64,000 bases of DNA from Myxococcales bacterium (GTDB taxonomy: Bacteria > Myxococcota_A > Polyangia > Nannocystales > Nannocystaceae): the NCBI GenBank assembly GCA_020633295.1, contig JACKDW010000005.1:186001-250000 (forward strand), in the 5' to 3' direction. This document shows, one piece after another, positions 7,884 through 15,596 of this stretch; position 1 is the first letter of the stretch; each line of letters starts with the position of its first letter. The notes under the pieces were generated by a model. It saw only the letters and a program-made list of their open reading frames with translations, searched no databases and was not told the DNA's origin. The position numbers and the translations under genes were made by a program.

Positions 7884-8987
7884 TCAGGCGTCCGGCTCGC
7901 GCGGGATCCCGAACGTCTCGTACATGAACGCGCAGTCGCGCTGGATCCTCGCGCGGTCGAGCCCGAACTTCTCGAGGCTGTACTTGTGCTCGCTGCTGTA
8001 GGCCCGCTGCTTCTCGGCCTGCTCGCGGATCGCGGCCTCGAGCGCCGCGTCCTTGGGCGTGCCGACGTGCGCGAGGATCTCGTCCATGACGACCTCGAAC
8101 TCGCGCATCATCCTGTCGTAGCGCACGAGGTACACGCGCTCGCGGTCGAACGCGCCGCCCGTGTAGTCGTCGTGGAAGCGCCGCAGCAGCTCGACGAAGG
8201 CGTCGTAGAGGCGGTCGAGGTAGCGCCGGCGCGTCGCCTCGGGCAGCGACCAGACGCCGAAGCGCTTGTCGAGCACGCCCGTCACGAGGCTCATGCCCGA
8301 GGGGATCACGTCCACCGGATCGCGGACCATGTAGAGCACGCGCGCGTCGGGGAAGCGCTCGAAGAAGCCCTGCATGCGCGTCGACAGCGAGAACATCTTG
8401 GCGACCACGCGCTCGCCCCCGGTCGCCGCGAGGTTGCGTCGCCACACCCGCTCGAGCCAGTCGTAGTCGCGCGCGCTCGTGTCACGCACGGCCGGGTCGA
8501 CCATCCCGCGGTGATCCTCGTCGTCCCAGGCGAGGAAGAAGCCGTACAGGAAGAAGCCGTCGAAGAAGCGCAGGAAGATGCCGGCGTCGTCGGTCTCGAC
8601 CGAGGTCAGGCTCGTCGCGTGGGCCACCGTCGAGTGGTGCCGCGCCGGGCTCACGCGCTCGAGCAGCGGCAGCAGCGGGCGCAAGAGCTTCTGCAGCAGC
8701 ACCGAGGGGTACAGCATGCGCCACAGCTGCATGCCGGTGCCGACCCCGGTCCGGTGCAAGAAGCGCTGCAAGAAGGTCGTGCCGGTGCGCGGCGAGCCGA
8801 CGATCACGATCGGCCGCGTCACCCGCGTGCGCCGCAGTCGGGGCAGCAGCGCGTCGAGCCCCATGAACAGCGCGACGGCGCCCCGCAGGACGCCGAACAG
8901 CACCCCGGTGAACAGCGGCGCGACGCGGACGCCGAAGACCCTTCGAATCACGCGATAGGCGAGGCGCATCCGATGCAGCGTGGACAT
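7884..8987 (-). CDS. Sulfotransferase family protein
   Basis: A 367-residue protein with both PAPS-binding motifs: the 5' phosphosulfate loop GSPRTGTTFLQ (64-74) and the 3' phosphate site RDPVDVIPSGMS (222-233). A hydrophobic N-terminal segment (about 22-48) suggests membrane attachment. A CAGGAGA ribosome site precedes the ATG. It lies 24 nt downstream of the ketosynthase III gene on the same strand and is probably co-transcribed, so the acceptor may be a lipid or polyketide made by the partner; this is inference from proximity. The C-terminal YSSEHKYSLEKFGL pattern is common in sulfotransferases of this group. Confidence 0.85.
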   Translation of the reverse strand: MSTLHRMRLAYRVIRRVFGVRVAPLFTGVLFGVLRGAVALFMGLDALLPRLRRTRVTRPIVIVGSPRTGTTFLQRFLHRTGVGTGMQLWRMLYPSVLLQKLLRPLLPLLERVSPARHHSTVAHATSLTSVETDDAGIFLRFFDGFFLYGFFLAWDDEDHRGMVDPAVRDTSARDYDWLERVWRRNLAATGGERVVAKMFSLSTRMQGFFERFPDARVLYMVRDPVDVIPSGMSLVTGVLDKRFGVWSLPEATRRRYLDRLYDAFVELLRRFHDDYTGGAFDRERVYLVRYDRMMREFEVVMDEILAHVGTPKDAALEAAIREQAEKQRAYSSEHKYSLEKFGLDRARIQRDCAFMYETFGIPREPDA

Positions 8988-9011
8988 GGCGTCTCCTGGC
9001 GGGGTCGAACC

Positions 9012-9980
9012 CTACCAGCGAAGCGCCGCCGCCGCCATCGAGAAGCCCGCGCCGGTGCCGAGCACGAGCACCCGATCCCCGCGCGTGAGCCGGCCCTCGC
9101 GCGCCGCGTGAGCGAGCGCCATCGGGATGCTCGCCGCGATGCAATTCCCGTAGTCGGCGATGATGTTCACGACCCGCTCCGGCGGGAAGCCGTAGCGCCG
9201 CAGCGACGCCAGCGCGAGGCCCGAGGCTTGGTGCGGCACCACCAGATCGATGTCATCGGGACCCGAGAGGCCCGCGGCCGCGTACACCCGCTGCAGCAGC
9301 GCGCCGACCAGCGGCCGCCCCAGGCGATAGATCGCCGGGCCGTTCATTTCGAACAGGTGATGCTGCGCGACCGTGTCGGGATCGTTGGGGTGCTGGACCA
9401 CGCCGCCGCCGCGGATCTGCGTGAACTCGGCGCCCTCGGGGTAGGTCTCCATCGCGTAGGCCAGCAGCTCGCTCGGCTCCCCCGCGGGGGTCGGCTCGAC
9501 GATCGCCGCCGCCGCGCCGTCGCCGAACAGCGCGGCGCTCTCGGGGTGCTTCCAGTCGCGCCCGACCGACGCGATCTCGGCGGAGACGATCAGCACCCGC
9601 CGGTGCGCGCCCGCGTGGATCAGCGCGGCCGCGGCGTTCAGCGCGACGAGGAACGAGAGACATGTCCCATGAATCGTGAAGCCCGGGACGCCGCGCAGCC
9701 CCAGCTCGCGCATGAGGAACACCGACGAGTCCGGAATCGCCTGCCGCGGCGTCAGCGAGGCGTTGATGACGAGGTCTGGCGGCGGCCCCGAGGCCAAGGC
9801 CTCGCGCGCCGCCGCGGCGCCCAGGCGCTCGACGTGGCGGTCCTCCGCGACGTGACGCCGGCGCACGCCGACGCGGCTCAGAACCCAGTTCACCTCGCAG
9901 CCGCAGCGCGCCGCGACCTCCTCCGCCGTCTCGACGAGCGGCGGCACGTGAAACGCCGTGTTGGTGATCTTGACGCGCAC
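9012..9980 (-). CDS. Beta-ketoacyl-ACP synthase III-like (FabH/OleA-type thiolase fold)
   Basis: A 322-residue protein with the complete FabH-type triad: Cys107 (HGTCLSF), His250 (VVPHQAS) and Asn279 (YGNCIAAS), plus FGDGAAAAIVE and the C-terminal GTGAGFS. It should join an acyl-CoA or acyl-ACP to an extender unit or second acyl chain. It lies outside any fatty-acid operon and is followed directly by a sulfotransferase gene, which suggests a specialised lipid pathway and not housekeeping FabH. The GTG at 9980 is the chosen start. The upstream region is shared with the divergent Fis-like gene. Confidence 0.85.
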   Translation of the reverse strand: MRVKITNTAFHVPPLVETAEEVAARCGCEVNWVLSRVGVRRRHVAEDRHVERLGAAAAREALASGPPPDLVINASLTPRQAIPDSSVFLMRELGLRGVPGFTIHGTCLSFLVALNAAAALIHAGAHRRVLIVSAEIASVGRDWKHPESAALFGDGAAAAIVEPTPAGEPSELLAYAMETYPEGAEFTQIRGGGVVQHPNDPDTVAQHHLFEMNGPAIYRLGRPLVGALLQRVYAAAGLSGPDDIDLVVPHQASGLALASLRRYGFPPERVVNIIADYGNCIAASIPMALAHAAREGRLTRGDRVLVLGTGAGFSMAAAALRW

Positions 9981-10044
9981 GACTGTCTTGCTTGCACATG
10001 GCCTTAGGGCAAGTCAAGATTGTCGTCCTCTCGCGTTACCTTTG

Positions 10045-10062
10045 TGTCTTTTTGGACATAAT
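10045..10062 (+). promoter_or_regulatory. TGTC-N6-GACATA element
   Basis: TGTC (10045-10048), six bases, GACATA (10055-10060), overlapping CATAAT (10057-10062). It is close to the TGTC-N6 elements found elsewhere in the window but with shorter spacing to the -10-like hexamer. It lies in the divergent region between the ketosynthase gene and the Fis-like gene. Confidence 0.35.
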
Positions 10063-10182
10063 CCGGCCAGCCGGACAGGTACGCGCGAGGGCGCTCAGAC
10101 GCGCGCGACCGCGAGATATTCAGGCAATTTTGTCGCGCACATGATCCACCCCAGACCACGCGGACACCCTACGCTCACCGCC

Positions 10183-10479
10183 ATGCGCCTCGTACTCGAA
10201 AGCTTCAACCTCGCCGACGCCGAGAAGCGGCTGTGCACGGAAGCCCTCAGCAACGCCGGGACCATCGTCGAAGCCGCCACCATGCTCGGCATCACCCGCC
10301 ACGCGCTCAAGCGGCGCATCATCAAGCACGATATCGAGTGGCCCAAGCCCAAATACGGGCCCAACGCGGTCCCGGCCAGGCGCGCCCAGGCGACCCAGGC
10401 GACCCAGCTCTCCCGCGCCGCGCAGGACGCCGTGCTGCGCACAAACGCGAGCGCCAACGCCACCAGCGACGACGACTAG
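10183..10479 (+). CDS. Small Fis-type helix-turn-helix protein
   Basis: A 98-residue protein. Residues 8-50 match the Fis/HTH_8 fold: EKRLCTEALSNAGTIVEAA, MLGITRHALKRRI. This is the DNA-binding part found at the end of NtrC-type activators, here without AAA+ or receiver domain. The tail (60-98) is Ala/Gln/Thr-rich and probably disordered. I chose ATG 10183 because TACGCT (10170-10175) ends 7 nt before it and the upstream part of the open frame is not protein-like. It may act as a stand-alone DNA-binding protein; targets are unknown. Confidence 0.75.
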   Translation: MRLVLESFNLADAEKRLCTEALSNAGTIVEAATMLGITRHALKRRIIKHDIEWPKPKYGPNAVPARRAQATQATQLSRAAQDAVLRTNASANATSDDD

Positions 10480-10556
10480 CCGCGCCGTGACGGCCCCTCG
10501 CGCGCCCTTCGCTTGCCTGTACAACGACCCTCACGAGCCGCTGTGAAGAAGAGCAA

Positions 10557-10590
10557 CGCCGACGCCGATTGCTCGGCGTCGGCGAAAAAA
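10557..10590 (+). other. Perfect 12-bp hairpin followed by A6
   Basis: A 12-bp stem without mismatch (10557-10568 with 10573-10584) and a TTGC loop, followed by AAAAAA. The tract on the plus strand is A, not T, so it is not a normal intrinsic terminator in that direction. It may stabilise the 3' end of the Fis-like transcript. Confidence 0.6.
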
Positions 10591-10630
10591 CTGCGCACAG
10601 CGCGAATCGCGAGAAAACGAGCGTGAGAGT

Positions 10631-10763
10631 CGGAAGACAGCGCGGAAGACAGCGCGGAAGAGAGCTCGCGGCGAAAAAGAGAGCGCGGAACGAGAGAGCG
10701 CGAACGAGAGAGCGCGAACGAGAGAGCGCGAACGAGGGAGCGCGAACGAGAGAGCGCGAACGG
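10631..10763. repeat. Two adjacent minisatellites
   Basis: About 2.5 copies of a 12-bp unit (CGGAAGACAGCG) at 10631-10664, then five copies of a 14-bp unit (GAGAGCGCGAACGA) at 10694-10763. Copy 4 of the second array has one change and copy 5 differs at its last base. Units of 14 bp break any reading frame, in keeping with non-coding DNA. Confidence 0.8.
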
Positions 10764-10960
10764 GGGTGCCAGAGAGCGTGGGAGCGTGCGGTGAACTCGA
10801 TGACGAGCTTCGCGTGCGCTGGCCCGGAGACTTCCACGCTCCCCCGAACCGGTCAACGCGCCCTCAGCTCTCGGTCGAGCGCCCCGGTGTGCCTGGCCTC
10901 ACGAGCGCGTCGCGGGGCGTGAACTCGCCCCTCGCGCCCGGGAGAATCGTGGCGTGCGGG

Positions 10961-10988
10961 TTGCTCGCGACGGCGACAGCGTTAGTCT
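10961..10988 (+). promoter_or_regulatory. Promoter of the small membrane protein
   Basis: TTGCTC (10961-10966), a 16-nt spacer and TAGTCT (10983-10988), ending 6 nt before the GTG start at 10995. The transcript should be leaderless. Confidence 0.5.
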
Positions 10989-10994
10989 CTGTAC

Positions 10995-11225
10995 GTGATC
11001 TGGCTCCTCGCTATCGCCACCGGCGCGGCCGCGTTCGCCTACGCCAAGAAGCAACAGGCCTCGAACGGGGCGGCCGGGGCCGCCGGAGCCGCGACCGCGG
11101 TCGGCACCGGCCTGGTGGTCTCGACGCTCTGGTACCTGTTCCCGATCCTGCTCATCGGCGGCGCCGGCTTCTACCTCGGCCGTAAATCCAGCGAGCGCAA
11201 GGCGCTCCCGCCGGGGCCGAGCTAG
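10995..11225 (+). CDS. Small membrane protein of unknown function
   Basis: A 76-residue product with two hydrophobic segments (about 2-17 and 38-60), an Ala/Gly-rich loop between them and a short basic tail (GRKSSERK). No family recognised. The GTG start is supported by a promoter whose -10 ends 6 nt upstream. It converges on cdsA; a GC hairpin (11228-11252) separates the two. Confidence 0.6.
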   Translation: MIWLLAIATGAAAFAYAKKQQASNGAAGAAGAATAVGTGLVVSTLWYLFPILLIGGAGFYLGRKSSERKALPPGPS

Positions 11226-11227
11226 CC

Positions 11228-11252
11228 CGCGCTCGCGTCGCGCGCGAGCGCG
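11228..11252. terminator. GC-only hairpin between convergent genes
   Basis: A perfect 10-bp stem (11228-11237 with 11243-11252) with a 5-nt loop, just after the stop codon of the gene ending at 11225 and facing the end of cdsA. No T-tract, so bidirectional termination is only a possibility. Confidence 0.4.
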
Positions 11253-11299
11253 TGGTCCTGGGGACGAGCTCCCGAGCTCCGCGTGGACCGTCCGCGTCG

Positions 11300-12148
11300 C
11301 TATCCCGCCAGCGGCAGGATCAGCGTCACGTAGTAGTAGACGACCGGGGCCACGAACAGCAGCCCGTCGACGCGATCGAGCATGCCCCCATGGCCAGGTA
11401 GCAGGTTGCCCGAGTCCTTGACCTTGAAGCCGCGCTTGAACAGCGACTCGACGAGATCGCCGACCTGCCCGAACGCGGAGCCGACGACCCCGAGCGCGAC
11501 CGCGTGCACGACCGGCAGCTCGGGCAGCATCCACAGGCAGCCGAAGGTCGTCGTCACGAACACGCCGCCGAGCAGGCCGCCAGCGCTGCCCTCCCAGGTC
11601 TTCTTGGGGCTGACCTCGGGGTAGAGCTTGTGCTTGCCGAACGCGCGGCCAGCGAAGTACGCGAAGGTGTCGGTGCCGAAGGCGATCCCGAGCGTCACGA
11701 ACAGCCAGCTCGCGCCGTTGGGCAGCGACGACTTGATCAGCGCCCACACCGTCACGAGCAGCGGGACGTAGACGACGCTCGTGTAGCAGGCCATCACGTG
11801 GCGCGCCCCGAGATCGAGCGCGTGCTTGCGCGTCAGCACGGCCGCGCCGAGCACGAGCGCCGTCACCGTGAGCGTCGGCGCCATCGCGGCGCCGGGGCCG
11901 AAGACGCAGCACAGGATGCTGAGCGCGGCCCCGCAGAGCAGCGTGACGGCGCGCAGCCCCACGGCCCGGTCGCCGGTCCCGTCGGGCGCCACCGGCAGCG
12001 ACATGCGCAGGAACTCATCGTGGGCGAAACCGCCAGCGAACACCGCGAGCGCGAGGATGCTCCAGGGGGTCGGGTCGTAGAACAGCGCGACGACGAGGAT
12101 CGGCACGAGGACCGCCGCCGTCAGCAGCCGCTGCGTCAAGTTGCTCAT
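11300..12148 (-). CDS. cdsA: Phosphatidate cytidylyltransferase
   Basis: A 282-residue integral membrane enzyme that makes CDP-diacylglycerol from phosphatidate and CTP, the branch point of phospholipid synthesis. The family signature is clear near the C-terminus: SLFKRGFKVKDSGNLLPGHG followed by GMLDRVDGL (about 235-265), and VSPKKTWEG (about 176-184). Several hydrophobic segments fit the usual eight-helix topology. Its ATG overlaps the stop codon of uppS (12145-12148), so the two are translationally coupled, a common bacterial arrangement. The neighbouring frr, pyrH and dxr genes often found with this pair are absent here. Confidence 0.95.
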   Translation of the reverse strand: MSNLTQRLLTAAVLVPILVVALFYDPTPWSILALAVFAGGFAHDEFLRMSLPVAPDGTGDRAVGLRAVTLLCGAALSILCCVFGPGAAMAPTLTVTALVLGAAVLTRKHALDLGARHVMACYTSVVYVPLLVTVWALIKSSLPNGASWLFVTLGIAFGTDTFAYFAGRAFGKHKLYPEVSPKKTWEGSAGGLLGGVFVTTTFGCLWMLPELPVVHAVALGVVGSAFGQVGDLVESLFKRGFKVKDSGNLLPGHGGMLDRVDGLLFVAPVVYYYVTLILPLAG

Positions 12149-12936
12149 GGCGCCTCGGGCTCCTCGGGACCGTCCGCGCGGGCGTCGTCGAGCTGGTTGG
12201 AGGTGAGGCCGAAACGACGTTCTCTGCCCGCGAAGTCGTGCAGAGCCTCGATCAGGTTCGCGCGCTCAAAGTCCGGCCAGAGCACCTCGGTGAAGAACAG
12301 CTCCGCGTACGCGGCTTCCCACAGGAAGAAATTCGAGATGCGGTGCTCACCGCTGGTCCGAATCAGCAGGTCGAGGGGCGGGAGCATGCGGCTCGAGTCG
12401 AGCTGCGCCTCGATGGCCCGGGTGTCGATATCGTCGGGCTTCAAGGTCCCGGCGGCGACCGCGCGCGCGAGCTTGCGGACCGCGTCGGTGATCATCTCGC
12501 GCCCGCCGTAGCTGAGCGCGAGGCACAGGATCATGCCGTCGTTGTCGGCCGACGCCTTCATCAGGTCCGTCATCGGCTCGAGCACATACTCGGGCAGCCG
12601 GTGCGTCTGCCCGACCGTGACCAGGCGGATGTTGTTGTCGAGGATCTCGCCGCGCTCTTCGACCAGGTATCGACGGAGCAGCGCCATGAGGTGGAACACC
12701 TCCTGCGGCGGACGATCCCAATTCTGCGAGGAGAACGCGAACAGCGTGAGCGCCTCGACACCGATCTTGCGCGCGGCTCGCACGGTGGTCCGCACCGCGT
12801 CCGCGCCGCGCTCATGTCCGTGCTCGCGCGCCAGGCCGCGGTTGTTAGCCCAGCGACCGTTCCCGTCCATGATGATGCCGATGTGGCGCGGCAGCCGGTC
12901 CTTCGGGATCTCGGGCAAGGGCGCCTGGGCACTCAT
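12145..12936 (-). CDS. uppS: Isoprenyl transferase (undecaprenyl diphosphate synthase)
   Basis: A 263-residue cis-prenyltransferase with the catalytic Asp24 in IIMDGNGRWA (21-30), the His/Arg-rich loop after it, FAFSSQNWDRP (about 67-77) and RTSGEHRISNFFLWE (about 195-209). It makes the C55 lipid carrier for peptidoglycan and other envelope polymers from FPP and IPP. Length is normal. It is first in the operon with cdsA. TATCTG at 12946-12951 lies 9 nt upstream of the ATG and there is no ribosome site, so the mRNA is probably leaderless or nearly so. Confidence 0.95.
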   Translation of the reverse strand: MSAQAPLPEIPKDRLPRHIGIIMDGNGRWANNRGLAREHGHERGADAVRTTVRAARKIGVEALTLFAFSSQNWDRPPQEVFHLMALLRRYLVEERGEILDNNIRLVTVGQTHRLPEYVLEPMTDLMKASADNDGMILCLALSYGGREMITDAVRKLARAVAAGTLKPDDIDTRAIEAQLDSSRMLPPLDLLIRTSGEHRISNFFLWEAAYAELFFTEVLWPDFERANLIEALHDFAGRERRFGLTSNQLDDARADGPEEPEAP

Positions 12937-13240
12937 AAGGCCAGCCAGATACCACGACCACGGCCCCTGGCCAAGCTGCCGCGGGTGGAGAGACGGGCTG
13001 TTGACGACGCGCGAGTCCGGCCGGCGCTGGCGCGCCGATGCCCGCCGCGCGATGCGGTGACGGGGACGAGCCGCGCGTCGTGTTGTGACCGCGCGCGTGC
13101 CGACGCGGTTTCATACGCGCTTGATGCCGCGCGCATTCCCCCGTCGCGTCGACCCCCGCAGGTTGCCGCCCGATGGGCCGGTGCATAGAATACAGCGCGC
13201 CCGGATCGCGATGTGCGGTCTGGCCCGCGCCGATACCATC
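12937..13240. other. Divergent intergenic region, no gene
   Basis: Separates uppS (minus) from the YbjN-like gene (plus). It holds the promoters of both sides; otherwise only GC-rich sequence with short open frames. Confidence 0.5.
13163..13191 (+). promoter_or_regulatory. Promoter of the YbjN-like/pspA operon
   Basis: TTGCCG (13163-13168), a 17-nt spacer and TAGAAT (13186-13191). Transcription should begin near 13198, upstream of both candidate start codons (13211 and 13241). No PspF/sigma54-type -24/-12 element is visible. Confidence 0.5.
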
Positions 13241-13651
13241 ATGAGTCACACGGATACGCTGGAATCCTACATCCGTCGAATGGAGTTGGTGCACGAGCCG
13301 CTCGACGACGGAACCTGGCTGGTCTCGACCGGGAACCTTCGCCACACGCAGATCGTGGTCAAGATCCAGGAGCCGATCGTGCTGTTCACCACGCCGGTGT
13401 TCGAGCTCCGCGAGGACACGCCCGACTGCGAGGCGCTGTTCCGCACGCTGCTCGAGCTCAACGAGGAGCTGCTGCACTGCGCCTACGGGCTGCAGGACCG
13501 GCAGCTCTTGCTCTCGGGCGCGCACCCCGTGGAGACGCTGGACTTCAACGAGTTTCAGGCCATGATTGATGACATGTCCATGAGCTTGGACAGTCACCTC
13601 GAGCAGCTCGCGCGGTGGCGGCCCTCGCCCACGGCCGAGGAGGCGACCTGA
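13241..13651 (+). CDS. YbjN-like / CesT-like small protein
   Basis: A 136-residue acidic alpha/beta protein whose pattern (YIRRMELVHEPLDDGTWLV, LVHEPL..., LFRTLLELNEELLHCAYGLQDRQLLLSG) resembles YbjN and type III secretion chaperone (CesT/Tir) folds. The stop codon lies 3 nt before the pspA start, so the two genes form one unit. A role as a partner or regulator of PspA is a reasonable guess but not shown. An in-frame ATG at 13211 would add ten residues. Confidence 0.65.
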   Translation: MSHTDTLESYIRRMELVHEPLDDGTWLVSTGNLRHTQIVVKIQEPIVLFTTPVFELREDTPDCEALFRTLLELNEELLHCAYGLQDRQLLLSGAHPVETLDFNEFQAMIDDMSMSLDSHLEQLARWRPSPTAEEAT

Positions 13652-13654
13652 TCC

Positions 13655-14518
13655 ATGGGACTGTTTTCACGCATCGGCACGCTCTTCCGCTCGAACATCA
13701 ACGAGCTGATCAACAAGGCCGAGGACCCTGAGAAGATGCTCAATCAGGTCCTCGTCGACATGAAGTCGCAGCTCGTCGAGGCCAAGAAGCAGGTCGCGGT
13801 CGCCATCGCCGACGAGAAGCGCCTCAAGAAGCAGTACGAGACCGAGGCGGCCAAGGCCGCCGACTGGGAGAAGAAGGCGATGCTGGCCGTGCGCGCCGGC
13901 GACGACAACCTCGCGAGGGCCGCGCTCGGGCGCAAGAAGAGCCACGCCGAGATCGCCGCGACGCTCAAGCAGCAGTGGGACGCCCAGAAAGAGTCGGTCG
14001 AGAAGCTGAAGGAAGCGCTGCGCGGGCTCGACAGCAAGATCGAGGAGGCCAAGCGCAAGCGCAACATGCTCGTCTCGCGAGCCAAGCGCGCCGAGGCCCA
14101 GCGCACGATCAACGAGACGCTCAACGGCATCAACAACACCAGCGCCTTCGACACCTTCGAGCGCATGGCCGACCGCGTGACCCAGCTCGAGGCCGAGGCC
14201 GAGGCGACCTCGGAGATGAGCGCCGCGCTGACCGAGGGCGTCGACACCAGCCTCGAGTCGCAGTTCAAGGCGCTCGAGGCCGGCCCCGGCGTCGACGACG
14301 AGCTCGAGCGGCTCAAGTCGCAGATGGCGCTCAAGGCCGCCGAGAGCAAGCAGATCACCGAGGGCGCGTCGGCCCAGGACGTGAGGGCCGAGGCCCAGGC
14401 CGACGCCGGGGGCGAGCCCCCCCCTCTCGACGATGACGCCGCAGCCGAGGCCGCGATCTCGGAGGCCGAGCTCGACTCGCAGCTCGAGGAGCTCAAGCGC
14501 AAGCTCTCCGCCGAGTGA
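13655..14518 (+). CDS. pspA: Phage shock protein A (PspA/IM30/Vipp1 family)
   Basis: A 287-residue, almost entirely helical coiled-coil protein. The N-terminus (MGLFSRIGTLFRSNINELIN) forms the amphipathic helix that contacts membranes; the conserved EDPEKMLNQ and DM segment follows at about 27-40. ESCRT-III-like PspA proteins bind and repair stressed membranes. The family's usual length is about 220-230, so the acidic C-terminal extension (about 225-287, ending in an EELKRKL helix) is extra. It is co-transcribed with the YbjN-like gene; pspF, pspB and pspC are not present. Confidence 0.92.
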   Translation: MGLFSRIGTLFRSNINELINKAEDPEKMLNQVLVDMKSQLVEAKKQVAVAIADEKRLKKQYETEAAKAADWEKKAMLAVRAGDDNLARAALGRKKSHAEIAATLKQQWDAQKESVEKLKEALRGLDSKIEEAKRKRNMLVSRAKRAEAQRTINETLNGINNTSAFDTFERMADRVTQLEAEAEATSEMSAALTEGVDTSLESQFKALEAGPGVDDELERLKSQMALKAAESKQITEGASAQDVRAEAQADAGGEPPPLDDDAAAEAAISEAELDSQLEELKRKLSAE

Positions 14519-14584
14519 GCGCCGCGCTCGTCCGCTCGCGCAGGCGCCCGCGTCCTCCGACGCGGGCGTCTCGCGTTCGTCGTC

Positions 14585-14600
14585 TGTCCATCAAGCCATG
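14585..14600 (+). promoter_or_regulatory. TGTC-N6-GCCATG element
   Basis: TGTC (14585-14588), six bases, GCCATG (14595-14600), followed by an AT-rich stretch (TTCATACAAA). It lies 108 nt upstream of the methyltransferase gene and 66 nt after pspA. Confidence 0.35.
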
Positions 14601-14670
14601 TTCATACAAACACGCTAAGTCACGGCGACGCTCCCACGGCCGGGGCGACGGAGCGCGCGCCCGCGCCCGT

Positions 14671-14699
14671 TTGCGAGGCCCCGCCGGTGTCGTTATGCT
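14671..14699 (+). promoter_or_regulatory. Promoter of the methyltransferase gene
   Basis: TTGCGA (14671-14676), a 17-nt spacer and TATGCT (14694-14699), ending 9 nt before the ATG at 14709. The leader would be two or three bases at most. Confidence 0.55.
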
Positions 14700-14708
14700 C
14701 GATCAGCC

Positions 14709-15581
14709 ATGAAGAACACGGCGACCGGCACCGCCCTCGGCACCATGGCGCTCGCGGCGGTGGAGACCAACTTTCCTCCCGGTCAGTCGCTCACGCGCGA
14801 CGAGCTCGCGCGCGGCGTGCTGCCGCGGGGCTGGTCGCTCTTCGTGCACCTCACGCGGATCCGCTGGCTGCGCGCCGCCATGCTGCGGCGCGTCGAGCGA
14901 GCGCACCCCGGCACCTGGGCCGGCATCGCGTGCCGCAAGGCCTACCTCGACGAGCGCCTCACCGCCGCGCTCGCGGAGGGCGTGGGCGCGGTGGTGAGCC
15001 TGGGCGCGGGGCTCGACACCCGCGCCTACCGGCTGCCCGGGCGCGAGCGGGCGCGGTGGATCGAGGTCGACCTGCCCCAGAACATCGCGCGCAAGCGGGC
15101 GTGGATCGAGCGCCGCTTCGGGGCGGTCCCGTCGCACGTGACGCTGCTGGCCATCGACTTCGATCACGACGACCTCGGGGCCGCGCTCGCGTCGCGCGGG
15201 CTGCCGGTAGACGCGCCCAGCTTCTTCCTGTGGGAGGGCGTCACGCAGTACCTGCACGAGGCCGGCGCGCGCGCGACCCTGGAGGCCCTGCGGATCGCCG
15301 CGCCGCGCAGCCGGCTCGCGTTCACCTACGTGCGGCGCGACTTCATCGACGGCACCGAGTCCTACGGCCTCGACGCGCTGCGCCGCCGCCTGGTCGTCGA
15401 CGAGGCGCTGTGGCACTTCGGCCTGCTCGCCGATCACATCGACGAGTTCCTCGAGCCCTACGGCTGGCGCGTGCAGGAGCACGTTGGGAGCGCCGAGTTC
15501 GAAGCCCGCTACGTCGCCCCCACCGGCCGCGACATGACGGTGATGCCGATCGAGCGCCTCGTGCTGGCCGAGAAGGTCTGA
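14709..15581 (+). CDS. Class I SAM-dependent methyltransferase (TIGR00027/LCMT-like)
   Basis: A 290-residue protein with the SAM motif VVSLGAGLDTRAYRL (about 96-110), an acidic motif after strand 2 (WIEVDLP, about 118-124) and FFLWEGVTQYL (about 174-184), which together mark the TIGR00027/leucine carboxyl methyltransferase-like group. These enzymes are common and expanded in actinobacteria and myxobacteria and usually O-methylate small molecules or polyketide intermediates. No biosynthetic genes are adjacent, so the substrate is open. Confidence 0.85.
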   Translation: MKNTATGTALGTMALAAVETNFPPGQSLTRDELARGVLPRGWSLFVHLTRIRWLRAAMLRRVERAHPGTWAGIACRKAYLDERLTAALAEGVGAVVSLGAGLDTRAYRLPGRERARWIEVDLPQNIARKRAWIERRFGAVPSHVTLLAIDFDHDDLGAALASRGLPVDAPSFFLWEGVTQYLHEAGARATLEALRIAAPRSRLAFTYVRRDFIDGTESYGLDALRRRLVVDEALWHFGLLADHIDEFLEPYGWRVQEHVGSAEFEARYVAPTGRDMTVMPIERLVLAEKV

Positions 15582-15596
15582 GCGCGACCACCTGGA

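Larger units (their letters stand above)
10480..10960. other. Gap with a long hairpin and two tandem repeats, no gene
   Basis: No credible coding sequence. It contains the perfect hairpin at 10557-10584, a 12-bp tandem repeat (10631-10664) and a 14-bp tandem repeat (10694-10763). The plus strand of 10620-10770 is strongly purine-rich. Confidence 0.6.

Noticed and set aside
10557..10590. Perfect hairpin as intrinsic terminator
   Set aside because: The tract after the stem is A6, not U-rich, in the plus direction; on the minus strand the T-run comes before the stem.
10631..10763. Tandem repeats as a CRISPR array
   Set aside because: Units of 12-14 bp with no spacers and no cas genes; minisatellites.
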